From Oceanobacillus sp. J11TS1 (GTDB lineage: Bacteria; Bacillota; Bacilli; Bacillales; Amphibacillaceae), in assembly GCF_018333215.1 (NCBI RefSeq), contig NZ_BORO01000030.1, forward strand, positions 1-43,939: 43,939 nt of DNA. Direction: 5' to 3'. Positions within the stretch are counted from its first letter, which is position 1. Each line of letters starts with the position of its first letter. Under the pieces are notes generated by a model. That model saw only the letters and a program-made list of their open reading frames with translations, ran no database searches and was not told where the DNA came from. Both the position numbers and the translations under genes were made by a program. Positions 34,545 to 42,738 of this stretch are shown piece by piece.

Positions 34545-35693
34545 TTACCATTCTGCTACACTATGATCTTTATGACGCCAAATTGGATTTTTCCAATCAT
34601 GTCCTTTTTCTGCCATGGCTCGTACATGTTCTTCATTGATTTCAATCCCTAAACCTGGGCCATTCGGAATATCGACATATCCATCCTTATATTTGAATAC
34701 GCTGTCATCTTTTAAATAATCTAGTAAGTCAGAGCCTTTGTTATAATGAATTCCCAAACTTTGCTCTTGAATAAATGCATTATGGCATGTAGTATCAACT
34801 TGCAAGCACGCAGCTAAGGCAATTGGTCCTAAAGGACAATGCGGTGCTGCCGCTACATCAAATGCTTCTGCCATAGATAGGATTTTTTTATTTTCTGTAA
34901 TCCCTCCAGCATGAGATAAATCAGGCTGGATAATATCAGCATATCCGTCTTTTAATAGATTTTTAAAATCCCATTTAGAATACATTCTTTCCCCAGTAGC
35001 TATTGGAATCACCGTATGATTGGCAATCTCTCGCAATGCTTCATTATTTTCTGGTAGAACTGGTTCCTCAATAAACATAGGTCGAAATTGTTCCAGCTCT
35101 TTTGCTAATATTTTTGCCATTGGCTTATGAACACGCCCATGAAAATCAATACCGATTCCGATATAAGGAACGACTGATTCACGAATAGCTGCTACATTTT
35201 CTAGAACCCGATCGATTTTTTCGTAGGAGTCGATATATTGCAGTTCATCCGTACCATTCATTTTGATAGCAGTAAATCCTTTATCAACAACTTCCTTAGC
35301 GGCTGCTCCAACATCAGATGGGCGATCTCCGCCAATCCATGAGTATACCCTAATGGATTCTCTTGCCTTTCCTCCCAACAGCTGGTGGACTGGAACGTTT
35401 AAATATTTTCCTTTAATATCCCAAAGTGCTTGGTCGATACCAGAAATGGCACTCATTAATATAGGTCCACCTCGATAAAATCCTCCTCGGTACATCACAT
35501 TCCAATGGTCTTCAATCTGCAGCGGATCTTTTCCAACCAAATACTCCATCAGTTCAATAACTGCTGCTTTCACAGTAGCAGCTCGCCCTTCAATAACTGG
35601 CTCTCCCCAGCCGGTAACTCCTTCATCTGTTTCTATTTTTAAAAACAACCATCTTGGCTGTACTTGGAATAATTCATAGTTTGTAATTTTCAT
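34545..35693 (-). CDS. dgoD: D-galactonate dehydratase DgoD
   Basis: A 382-residue enolase-superfamily enzyme (same length as E. coli DgoD) that dehydrates D-galactonate to 2-dehydro-3-deoxygalactonate. Active-site signatures are all present: [14 protein letters not shown] with metal Asp and base His, [14 protein letters not shown] and TGERMYSKW with metal Glu residues, then [12 protein letters not shown], and [14 protein letters not shown] with the second catalytic His. The close match to the Dgo[12 protein letters not shown] stretch argues against other mandelate-racemase subgroup members. It lies 33 bp after the aldolase gene, in an operon whose other enzymes finish the same pathway. Confidence 0.93.
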   Translation of the reverse strand: MKITNYELFQVQPRWLFLKIETDEGVTGWGEPVIEGRAATVKAAVIELMEYLVGKDPLQIEDHWNVMYRGGFYRGGPILMSAISGIDQALWDIKGKYLNVPVHQLLGGKARESIRVYSWIGGDRPSDVGAAAKEVVDKGFTAIKMNGTDELQYIDSYEKIDRVLENVAAIRESVVPYIGIGIDFHGRVHKPMAKILAKELEQFRPMFIEEPVLPENNEALREIANHTVIPIATGERMYSKWDFKNLLKDGYADIIQPDLSHAGGITENKKILSMAEAFDVAAAPHCPLGPIALAACLQVDTTCHNAFIQEQSLGIHYNKGSDLLDYLKDDSVFKYKDGYVDIPNGPGLGIEINEEHVRAMAEKGHDWKNPIWRHKDHSVAEW

Positions 35694-35726
35694 ATTTTAC
35701 TACCATCCTTTGTGTTTTATTACTTT

Positions 35727-36356
35727 TTACTTATCAGTAACTGCCTGGACGAATATTTGTGCTTTTTCTGTTAATGCTCGCAAATATGCTGTATTTACTT
35801 CCTCCTTTGTATTTACAAGAGAACTTCCAATTCCAAATGCTGCTGCTCCAGCCTTTTTAAAGTCAGCAATATTATTTTCATTGACTCCACCGGTTGGTAT
35901 CAATGGAATGTGGGAAAGCGGTCCGCGTATATCTTTTATATATGCTGCACCTATACTCGCCGGAAATACTTTTACGAGGTCAGCTCCATGCTCATAAGCT
36001 GTCAATATTTCTGTCGGTGTAAAGGCTCCCGGAATACTTACTTTTCCATAACGCTTTGTCATTTTAATCGTTTCTGTACTTACTGTTGGCGATAAGATAA
36101 AATCTGCTCCTGCATCGATTGCTGCTTTTGCAGACTCTGGATCTAAAACCGTTCCTGCTCCAACTTTCATTTCTCGTCCAAGTGTTTCCTTGAGCAGCTT
36201 AATCCCCTCTAACGCATTAAGAGAATTTAGTGTCACCTCAATAAGACGGACGCCGCCCCCTTTTAAAGCGTTTCCAATTTGCTGCAGATCTTCTTTCTTT
36301 GCACCTCGGATAATCGCAATAACTTTATGCTGATAAATTGCTTCAAATGTATCCAA
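35727..36356 (-). CDS. dgoA: 2-dehydro-3-deoxy-6-phosphogalactonate aldolase
   Basis: A 209-residue class I aldolase of the KDPG/KDPGal family. It cleaves the phosphorylated keto-deoxy acid to pyruvate and glyceraldehyde 3-phosphate. Expected residues: Glu in RLIEVTLNS (general base), GAGTVLD, the Schiff-base Lys in DLVKVFPAS, and PTGGVNENN (phosphate loop). The start is TTG 36356, since GGAGGAG (overlapping the end of the kinase gene) lies just upstream. Its operon partners are DgoD and a KDG kinase. KDPG versus KDPGal specificity is set by context. Confidence 0.9.
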   Translation of the reverse strand: MDTFEAIYQHKVIAIIRGAKKEDLQQIGNALKGGGVRLIEVTLNSLNALEGIKLLKETLGREMKVGAGTVLDPESAKAAIDAGADFILSPTVSTETIKMTKRYGKVSIPGAFTPTEILTAYEHGADLVKVFPASIGAAYIKDIRGPLSHIPLIPTGGVNENNIADFKKAGAAAFGIGSSLVNTKEEVNTAYLRALTEKAQIFVQAVTDK

Positions 36357-36368
36357 AATAACTCCTCC

Positions 36369-37322
36369 TTAACGATTCACATCATCGTATACTTTCGATT
36401 CCATAAACGCTTGCAGTTGATTTCTTGTAGGTAATCCTTCAATATCCCCATCGACCTGTGTTACCAAAGCTCCTACAGCACATGCTCGTTTTACAGCTTC
36501 TTTCCATGTTAATTCATCCAATAAACCAGATAGCAGCCCAGCCGCAAAGCCATCCCCTGCTCCAACAGGATCAACTACATATGGAACAGCATAAGCATCC
36601 ACCATGCCGTTCTCTTCGCTATTTTCAAAGTACGCACCTTTTTCTCCCAGTTTAACTACAACTGTTCCTGCTCCAAGGTGCCTGCAGTGCTTGGCAATTT
36701 CTGTTGAATCCGTAGTCGTAAATAAAAATTCACCTTCTGCTTTCCCCGGTAACACAATATCAGATAAACCAATTATCTTCTTTATTAACTCCACTCCACT
36801 ATCTATATCGAGTAATTTTTTCCTTATATTGGGGTCAAAAACAATCGTTACTCTTTCTTGTTTTGCTTTGTGAATAAGAGCAAAAATCGCCTCTTTACAA
36901 GATTTACTCAAAGCAGGAGTAATCCCAGTCACATAGAGATATTTTGTATCAGATACATCTACTTTTTCAATATCTTCTGGAGTCATTTTACTGGCAGCAG
37001 AATCTTTTCTGTAATAAAAAATAGAGGTTGTTTGCGCATTTGTTTTCTCTTTTAAGAAAATCCCAGTAGATGCATTTTTATCTTTTTTTACATACGTTGT
37101 TTCCACCCCTTCCCCACGTACAGCGCTTACAATCTTTGCACCGAGTTCATCATTTCCTACCTTGCTAATCCAGCTTGTCTGATGGCCCAGTTTTGCTAAA
37201 CCAATTAACGTATTGGTTTCAGCTCCAGCAATTTTTGCCGAGAAATCATTAGCATATCGCAATTGTCCGCTTGTCTTTGGAGAAAACAAGACCATTGTTT
37301 CTCCAATACTTAAAACATCCAT
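36369..37322 (-). CDS. kdgK: 2-dehydro-3-deoxygalactonate/gluconate kinase (PfkB family)
   Basis: A 317-residue PfkB/ribokinase-family sugar kinase. N-terminal SIGETMVLFSP and AGAETNTLIGLAKLGHQTSW bind the sugar acid; the C-terminal DPVGAGDGFAAGLLSGLLD carries the catalytic Asp and anion hole. It phosphorylates the DgoD product to feed the aldolase. Its ATG directly follows the TAA of the IclR gene with no gap, so the two are translationally coupled. E. coli dgoK belongs to a different kinase family, so kdgK fits better. Confidence 0.9.
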   Translation of the reverse strand: MDVLSIGETMVLFSPKTSGQLRYANDFSAKIAGAETNTLIGLAKLGHQTSWISKVGNDELGAKIVSAVRGEGVETTYVKKDKNASTGIFLKEKTNAQTTSIFYYRKDSAASKMTPEDIEKVDVSDTKYLYVTGITPALSKSCKEAIFALIHKAKQERVTIVFDPNIRKKLLDIDSGVELIKKIIGLSDIVLPGKAEGEFLFTTTDSTEIAKHCRHLGAGTVVVKLGEKGAYFENSEENGMVDAYAVPYVVDPVGAGDGFAAGLLSGLLDELTWKEAVKRACAVGALVTQVDGDIEGLPTRNQLQAFMESKVYDDVNR

Positions 37323-38084
37323 TTATACACCTTCCTCACTTACATATCCTAGCTTTGCTGAAATAACAGCGGCCGTTTGTTTTAAATGCTTTAAAATGGA
37401 TTCTTGCTGCCTAAGCATCCTTTCTTTAGGCCCAGCTACACTAATTGCTGCTTGGATGGAACCCATGATGTCAAACACAGGTGCCGCTAAACAATAAAGA
37501 CCATCTTCATTTTCCTCATCATCAATCGAATACCCTTGTTGTCTGTATTCTTGAAGTCTTTTCTTTAATTCTTCTTTACTTGTAATCGTCTGTTCCGTAA
37601 TCGCTTTTAATTGAACAGTATTCAAATAATTGATTCGATCATTTTCATTCATAAACGCAAGAAATGCTTTACCAAGTCCTGTACAATATAACGGCTTTTG
37701 CCCTCCTAAGTAAGCTGAAGTTCTTATCGATCGGTTGCTATCAATCTTAGCTACGTAGACCAGTTCTTTTTCTACTAAAACGGCCATAAATACAGTTTCT
37801 TCAACTGCTTCCGTTAATTTTTTTAAAGAAGGATGACCTAAAGAAGAAATATCAAGAGATTCCATCGCCGCATTTCCCACCGGAATTAGTTTTGGCCCTA
37901 AAATGAATCGCTTCTGCTGATTAATAGACAAGTAATTTTCATGGAGTAAAGTTTTCACTAAACCTGATGTACTACTTTGTGGCAGCTGCAGGGTTTCACT
38001 AATTTCTTTAATCGTCATTCCATTCATGTTTGCACTTAATAATTCAAAAATCCTTAAAACACGTTCTGCTGACTTGACCGACAT
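37323..38084 (-). CDS. IclR family regulator of the galactonate operon
   Basis: A 253-residue IclR-type regulator. The winged HTH covers residues about 1-65 (SAERVLRIFELLSANMNGMT, LQLPQSSTSGLVKTLLHENY), and the effector domain spans about 75-250 (FMAVLVEKELVYVAKIDSNR, PLYCTGLGKAFLAFM, YSIDDEENEDGLYCLAAPVF). It is the first gene of the operon and likely senses a pathway intermediate. A near-perfect palindrome lies just 14 bp before its ATG, overlapping the leader, suggesting autoregulation. GGGAGTG is the ribosome site. Confidence 0.9.
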   Translation of the reverse strand: MSVKSAERVLRIFELLSANMNGMTIKEISETLQLPQSSTSGLVKTLLHENYLSINQQKRFILGPKLIPVGNAAMESLDISSLGHPSLKKLTEAVEETVFMAVLVEKELVYVAKIDSNRSIRTSAYLGGQKPLYCTGLGKAFLAFMNENDRINYLNTVQLKAITEQTITSKEELKKRLQEYRQQGYSIDDEENEDGLYCLAAPVFDIMGSIQAAISVAGPKERMLRQQESILKHLKQTAAVISAKLGYVSEEGV

Positions 38085-38098
38085 AACATCACTCCCAT

Positions 38099-38127
38099 CA
38101 CATATATGATTTAAAATCTTATATGTG
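38099..38127. promoter_or_regulatory. 29-bp near-perfect palindrome, IclR operator candidate
   Basis: Arms CACATATA (38099-38106) and TATATGTG (38120-38127) flank a centre that is also symmetric; only two symmetric position pairs and the central base break perfect dyad symmetry. It sits downstream of the -10 and just upstream of the iclR ribosome site, an ideal position for blocking transcription. Confidence 0.75.
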
Positions 38128-38141
38128 ATTTTTATATTTGA

Positions 38142-38170
38142 ATTTTAACACGTCTAATTTGAAATAACAA
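38142..38170 (-). promoter_or_regulatory. SigA-type promoter of the galactonate operon
   Basis: On the minus strand -35 TTGTTA (38165-38170) and -10 TAAAAT (38142-38147) are 17 bp apart. Transcription would start near 38135, just ahead of the palindrome. Confidence 0.7.
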
Positions 38171-38177
38171 CCTTAAA

Positions 38178-38192
38178 TTGAAAGCGCTTGAT
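38178..38192. promoter_or_regulatory. cre-like site (CcpA)
   Basis: TTGAAAGCGCTTGAT matches the catabolite-responsive element consensus WTGNAANCGNWNNCW with one mismatch (A for C near the 3' end). It lies just upstream of the -35 of the galactonate promoter. On the basis of established CcpA biology this would link the operon to catabolite control. Confidence 0.55.
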
Positions 38193-38204
38193 ATTTTCCC
38201 ATAA

Positions 38205-38236
38205 AAAATGACGGGAACCTTTTCTCCCATCATCTT
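38205..38236 (-). terminator. Terminator of the HAD gene
   Basis: On the minus strand ATGATGGGA pairs with TTCCCGTCAT around a short loop, followed by a T-run. Confidence 0.7.
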
Positions 38237-38244
38237 TCTATCTC

Positions 38245-39075
38245 TTACCCATTTCTATTTTTTAGTACTAAACTCCTCAGCGAACCTATCACAGTTAAAC
38301 CTTCTATCTCCTCCTCATGACCTTGGGGCTGAATATACACTGCATCCATCCCCAGGGATAAGGCCGGTGCAATTTCATTGATAAAATTATCGCCAACAGA
38401 AACAGCCTCAGAAGGTTCCATGTTATACTGTTCCATTAAGTACTCCATTAATTTCTTGGTATAGGCAGGTTTTTTAGCTGAAGTAATAAGGTGATCAAAA
38501 ATATTGGTTAAATCCAGCTCATTCAATAACCGTGTCACATCTACCCTATCACTATTAGTCATCAAGACAATCTGTGTTTTCTCTTTTAATTGCAATAAAT
38601 ACGCACGAAGTCCTTCCAGCCTTTCTATCGTAAAATCGTCTGTAACCATAAATTCTTTTGTTGCCAGATAGCTGCTGTAATTTTCTTTTACGCCATAATG
38701 CTTTGCACAGGCAAAAGGAAGCCACCAGCCATCTCCAATAGCAACTAAATGATCGAAATCAAATTGCTGTGGTCCATGATAATATTCTCTCATTTCTGCT
38801 TCAGATATTTTTTCACCGTTCCAGCGATATGCTTCCGTTACCTCAAAAGTAAGAGAATTAATCGTTAAAATCAAATCGCGCTGCACATCATAGACCTTCC
38901 CGATAGAGACAAGGTGTTCTCCATCTTTCATTGCTTCATATTCCCGATAAAAATCAGCCTGTTGATCGGCTGCAACCTTCTCTTGTAAAAGTTTTGCATA
39001 ATAATCAAAATGTGCTGTCCCCTCATATAAAGTTCCATCTAAATCAAAAATAACAAGCTTATATTTACTTAACAT
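38245..39075 (-). CDS. HAD superfamily hydrolase
   Basis: A 276-residue HAD phosphatase. Motif I is VIFDLDGTLYEGT (nucleophile Asp), motif II is VLMTNSD, motif III/IV SAKKPAYTKKLMEYL and SVGDNFINEIAPALSLGM. A long insert (about residues 20-120) between motifs I and II acts as the cap. The substrate is unknown. It is divergent from the phosphonate-type transporter; its motif I differs from phosphonoacetaldehyde hydrolase (FDWAGT), so a direct role in C-P bond cleavage is not supported. AGGAGGG precedes ATG 39075. Confidence 0.87.
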   Translation of the reverse strand: MLSKYKLVIFDLDGTLYEGTAHFDYYAKLLQEKVAADQQADFYREYEAMKDGEHLVSIGKVYDVQRDLILTINSLTFEVTEAYRWNGEKISEAEMREYYHGPQQFDFDHLVAIGDGWWLPFACAKHYGVKENYSSYLATKEFMVTDDFTIERLEGLRAYLLQLKEKTQIVLMTNSDRVDVTRLLNELDLTNIFDHLITSAKKPAYTKKLMEYLMEQYNMEPSEAVSVGDNFINEIAPALSLGMDAVYIQPQGHEEEIEGLTVIGSLRSLVLKNRNG

Positions 39076-39194
39076 AACACACGCCCTCCTATTGCCTTTA
39101 TCATAGCATATATTCCATTGGTTTCAGCATAAAATACCAACCAATTTAATATCTTTAGAATATTCATTAAAATTAAGTGGATTTCCAAATCACT

Positions 39195-39200
39195 TATAAT
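39195..39200 (+). promoter_or_regulatory. -10 element for phnD
   Basis: Perfect TATAAT with only a weak -35 (TTAAGT, about 16 bp upstream). Its position across ATG 39199 argues that translation does not start there but at TTG 39244. Confidence 0.45.
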
Positions 39201-39243
39201 GAACTTGAAACAAACTATATCATTTCAACTGGAGGGGAAGGTA

Positions 39244-40134
39244 TTGTTAAAAAATGGGGCAATCGCATTATTCACGATTGTACTGGCTCTTATCTTGGCT
39301 GCTTGTGGTTCTGGTTCAGGGGATGAAGAGGATACACTTGTTTTAGGTTTTGTTCCATCTACAGACTCTGACAAAATTGCAGACAATATTGAGCCGCTTG
39401 TAGAACGCTTAGAAGAAGAACTTGGCCGTGATGTAGAAGGTCGTGTCATGACAAATTTTAGTGGTCTCGTGGAAGCTTTAGGCAATGATCAAGTCCATAT
39501 CGGGTTTATTCCAGCTTTTGGTTATGTGCAAGCAACAGAGCGCTATGATCAAGTAGAAGTTTTTGCAAAGTCAATTCGTGAAGGGGATTCTTCCTACCGT
39601 GCTCAATACACTGTCCGTGCAGACTCTGGCATTGAAAATCTAGAGGATTTGGAAGGGAAAATTTGGGCATTTGCCGATCAAGGTTCTACATCAGGATACC
39701 TGTTCCCAGCGGCACAACTGATGGATGAGTACGGCGTAACAGATTTAGATTCTTTCTTTAGCAATCAAATCCAAACTGGATCGCATGATGCGGCATTAGT
39801 TACTGTTCTTGAAGGGGACGCGGACTTCGCGACAACATTCGAAGACGCTCGCACAAACATTGTTGAAGACTATCCAGAAGCAATGGATGAGCTGGTGCAA
39901 TTAGACTTTACGGAAGCCATTCCGAATGACACAATTAGCGCCAACACAAATCTATTAAGTGAAGAAGAAATTGCCGAAATAAAAGATATTTTCCTAGAAT
40001 TTAACGATGACGAAGAAATGATAAATGTAATGGATGAAGTTTACAACTGGACTGGCCTCGATGAAGCAACGCACGAAGAATATGAAATTGTACGTGATGT
40101 TTATCATAAATTCCAAGATCAGTTTGAAGAATAA
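39244..40134 (+). CDS. phnD: PhnD-type phosphonate/phosphate-binding lipoprotein
   Basis: A 296-residue substrate-binding lipoprotein of the PhnD family (phosphonate, phosphite or related oxyanions). The signal peptide ends in lipobox LAAC, followed by an acidic linker. Family motifs: LVLGFVPSTDSDKIADNIEP, VHIGFIPAFGYVQA (anion-binding loop), FADQGSTSGYLFP (second binding loop), TGSHDAAL. TTG 39244 is chosen because GGAGGGG lies 6 bp upstream and the likely -10 element overlaps the earlier ATG at 39199. It heads a phnD-phnC-phnE-phnE2 operon. No C-P lyase or phosphonatase gene is nearby, so phosphite or another oxyanion remains possible. Confidence 0.9.
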   Translation: MLKNGAIALFTIVLALILAACGSGSGDEEDTLVLGFVPSTDSDKIADNIEPLVERLEEELGRDVEGRVMTNFSGLVEALGNDQVHIGFIPAFGYVQATERYDQVEVFAKSIREGDSSYRAQYTVRADSGIENLEDLEGKIWAFADQGSTSGYLFPAAQLMDEYGVTDLDSFFSNQIQTGSHDAALVTVLEGDADFATTFEDARTNIVEDYPEAMDELVQLDFTEAIPNDTISANTNLLSEEEIAEIKDIFLEFNDDEEMINVMDEVYNWTGLDEATHEEYEIVRDVYHKFQDQFEE

Positions 40135-40179
40135 ACAATTACTCTAGCAAGCAGGAACATTACCGGATTCCTTCATGAT

Positions 40180-40210
40180 TCTAAGGGAAAGAGATAATCT
40201 TTCTCTTAGA
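40180..40210 (+). terminator. Intercistronic hairpin between phnD and phnC
   Basis: TCTAAGGGAAAGA (40180-40192) pairs with TCTTTCTCTTAGA (40198-40210) over a GATAA loop with a single G-U pair. No T-run follows, so it may be a processing or stability element that raises phnD levels over the downstream genes, or a partial attenuator. Confidence 0.6.
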
Positions 40211-40279
40211 GTCTGCTTGAATAAGAAGGCTCTTCATCCTAAACTCCTGCTCATCCTGAGATAAAAGGAGAATTTCATT

Positions 40280-41056
40280 ATGATAGAATTTAAGGATATT
40301 TCCCTTGTTTATCCAAATGGTACGCAAGGTTTAAAAAATGTCAATATCCAAATTAATCCTGGAGAATTTGTGGTTGTCGTCGGATTATCCGGTGCAGGAA
40401 AATCAACATTGATTCGCAGTATAAACCGTCTTGTGACACCAACGCATGGCGAACTGCTTATTGATCAAGAGAATATTTTAAATTATCGTGCCCGTGACCT
40501 TCGTAAACTCCGAACAAAAGTCGGAATGATTTTCCAAAATTATAATCTCGTGAAGCGTTCTTCTGTAATGAAAAATGTTATTTCTGGGCGCTTAGGATAT
40601 ACAGGAACACTTAGGAGCTTGTTTAACCTATATCCGAAAGAAGATATGGCTCTCGCCTACCGCAGTTTAGAGCGTGTAAACATATCTGAAAAATTATACC
40701 AGCGCTCTGACCAGTTAAGCGGTGGTCAGCAGCAAAGAGTTGCTATTGCACGTGTACTTACTCAGCAGCCAAATATTATTCTCGCAGATGAACCAGTGGC
40801 ATCACTTGATCCGCCAACCTCGCATCAGGTAATGACCTATTTGCGGAAAGTAAATAAAGAAGATCATATCACAACCATTGTCAACCTGCATTTTATTGAT
40901 ATGGCAATGGAATACGCTGATCGTATTATCGGAATGAGAGCAGGTGAAGTCGTTTACGATGGGCCTGTCAGCGAGGTCTGCGAAGCAACATTTGAAGAAA
41001 TTTATGGAAGAAAAATTCGTGATGAGGACCGGGTAGGAGGTTCTGATGATGCGTAA
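40280..41056 (+). CDS. phnC: PhnC-type ABC transporter ATPase
   Basis: A 258-residue ATPase of the phosphonate-type ABC importer. Walker A is GLSGAGKST (35-43), signature LSGGQQQRVAIARVL, Walker B IILADEPVASLDP, and the H-loop His in TIVNLHFIDMA. The D-loop SLDPPTSH is typical of PhnC. AAAAGGAG lies before ATG 40280. It overlaps the next gene by 11 bp. It powers the two PhnE permeases encoded downstream. Confidence 0.95.
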   Translation: MIEFKDISLVYPNGTQGLKNVNIQINPGEFVVVVGLSGAGKSTLIRSINRLVTPTHGELLIDQENILNYRARDLRKLRTKVGMIFQNYNLVKRSSVMKNVISGRLGYTGTLRSLFNLYPKEDMALAYRSLERVNISEKLYQRSDQLSGGQQQRVAIARVLTQQPNIILADEPVASLDPPTSHQVMTYLRKVNKEDHITTIVNLHFIDMAMEYADRIIGMRAGEVVYDGPVSEVCEATFEEIYGRKIRDEDRVGGSDDA

Positions 41057-41849
41057 AACAAGTCAGCCAACATTGCAGGGCATAACATCCAATCAAACCA
41101 AAATACGGATTACCTCCATTTTCGTTATCGTGGTTGGTTTTTATCTGTTTACTTCCATAAAAACTGAATCTTCTCTTCTCGATTTATGGAATGGCAAAAA
41201 TGGTTTTATAAATATTGCTCAAAATCTTTTTCCGCCAAATTGGAATTATGCATCCACTGTGTTGCCACAATTAATCGAAACGTTACATATGGCAATCATC
41301 GCAACCACAATTGCTGCAATAATCAGTATTCCAATTAGCTTGTTATCAGCTGCAAACCTCTTTCCAAATGCCTTTATTCATCAGCCAGTGCGTTTTATTA
41401 TGAATGTATTGCGTACCATTCCAGATATATTACTTGCTTTAATCTTTGTAGGAATCTTTGGGGTTGGCGTCTTTCCTGGGATCATGGCTTTAATTATTTT
41501 CTCCCTGGGTTTACTCGCTAAATTAGTGTATGAAACCATTGAATCTATTGACATGAATCCGATTGAGGCAATACGTGCTTCTGGCGGAAATACACTGCAG
41601 GTGATTGGGTATGCAGTGCTGCCGCAAGTACTCCCTCAATTTGTATCGTTTGGTTTATATGTATTTGAGGTAAACGTCCGAGCATCTCTTGTGCTAGGTT
41701 TTGTAGGAGCTGGCGGTATTGGCCTTCTCTTAAATCAGCAAGTAAGCTGGGCGAATTATCCAAACGTCATGACGATTATTATTATCATCTTTGTATCTGT
41801 TGTTATTATTGATTACATTAGTAACAAATTAAGGGAGCGACTAATATGA
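41046..41849 (+). CDS. phnE: PhnE-type permease, copy 1
   Basis: A 267-residue membrane permease of the phosphonate-type ABC importer with about six helices. The coupling region is IESIDMNPIEAIRASGGNTLQVIGYAVLPQ, the EAA-type loop of the family, followed by FVGAGGIGLLL. It overlaps phnC by 11 bp and the second permease by 4 bp, so it is translationally coupled on both sides. It likely forms a heterodimer with copy 2. Confidence 0.93.
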   Translation: MMRKTSQPTLQGITSNQTKIRITSIFVIVVGFYLFTSIKTESSLLDLWNGKNGFINIAQNLFPPNWNYASTVLPQLIETLHMAIIATTIAAIISIPISLLSAANLFPNAFIHQPVRFIMNVLRTIPDILLALIFVGIFGVGVFPGIMALIIFSLGLLAKLVYETIESIDMNPIEAIRASGGNTLQVIGYAVLPQVLPQFVSFGLYVFEVNVRASLVLGFVGAGGIGLLLNQQVSWANYPNVMTIIIIIFVSVVIIDYISNKLRERLI

Positions 41850-42649
41850 CAGAGTTTACGTTACCTCCTAAGCCAAAGAAAACAGCTTGGCAAAAGATGC
41901 GGCCATACCTCATTGGAATTATTCTTCTTGCCATTTATATCTGGACTTTTTCAAGTATCGAAATACGCTGGAGCCGTGTTTTCAGCCAGCATACAGTTGA
42001 AAGTTTAACACGTGTTATTCCGCAATTATTCTCTCCAGACTGGTCGGCCTTCGGAAAAGTAATGGGGCTTATGTGGGAAACATTGTTAATGGCTTATACA
42101 GGTACTTTAATGGCAGCAATATTGGCTGTCCCTTTTGGTTTTTTCGCTGCAAGTAATATGGTAAAAAATAAATTTTTAAACACAGCTTCTAAATGGGCAT
42201 TGAACGCTATTCGTGCATTTCCTGAGCTTGTTTTAGCTTTAATGTTTGTAGCAGCTGTAGGACCAAGACCTTTTGCCGGGGTTATCGCCATTGCAATTGG
42301 CTCTATCGGAATGCTGGGTAAGCTATATAGTGAAGTCATTGAGTCGATTGATATGAATGTAGTGGAGGCTCTCGAAGCAAATGGGGCAAATAAACTCCAA
42401 GTACTTTTTTATGGAATCATTCCGCAAATTATTCCGGAATTCTTATCCTATGCGATTTATCGTTTTGAAATTGACGTCCGCGCCTCCACGATTTTAGGTA
42501 TTATCGGCGCTGGCGGTATCGGAACCCTGATCACCATTGCGACAACCAACCGAAATTGGTCTGAAGTGGGTCTAATCTTAGTGGTTATTATTGCCGTCGT
42601 AACATTGATTGATATTGTGAGTGCGCAAATTAGAAAACGATTGGTTTAA
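41846..42649 (+). CDS. phnE: PhnE-type permease, copy 2
   Basis: A 267-residue paralogue of copy 1 with the same EAA-type loop: IESIDMNVVEALEANGANKLQVLFYGIIPQ, then GIIGAGGIGTLI. About six helices. The two copies are far from identical, as expected for a heterodimeric channel. It starts 4 bp inside copy 1 and ends the operon; a hairpin with a T-run follows. Confidence 0.93.
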   Translation: MTEFTLPPKPKKTAWQKMRPYLIGIILLAIYIWTFSSIEIRWSRVFSQHTVESLTRVIPQLFSPDWSAFGKVMGLMWETLLMAYTGTLMAAILAVPFGFFAASNMVKNKFLNTASKWALNAIRAFPELVLALMFVAAVGPRPFAGVIAIAIGSIGMLGKLYSEVIESIDMNVVEALEANGANKLQVLFYGIIPQIIPEFLSYAIYRFEIDVRASTILGIIGAGGIGTLITIATTNRNWSEVGLILVVIIAVVTLIDIVSAQIRKRLV

Positions 42650-42671
42650 GTTTCGAGCTGCGTTTAGGAGA

Positions 42672-42720
42672 AAGAAGATCTCTTGTTGGAATTTTGGCTT
42701 CCATAGGATCTTCTTTTTTC
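42672..42720 (+). terminator. Terminator of the phn operon
   Basis: AAGAAGATC (42672-42680) and GATCTTCTT (42707-42715) are exact complements with a 26-base loop and a following T-run. It lies ahead of the converging DUF2071 gene. Confidence 0.75.
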
Positions 42721-42738
42721 TGTGCCTCAGGAAGCAGC

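Noticed and set aside
38245-39075. HAD gene as phosphonoacetaldehyde hydrolase serving the phn transporter
   Set aside because: Motif I reads FDLDGT with a different cap, unlike the phosphonatase FDWAGT signature.
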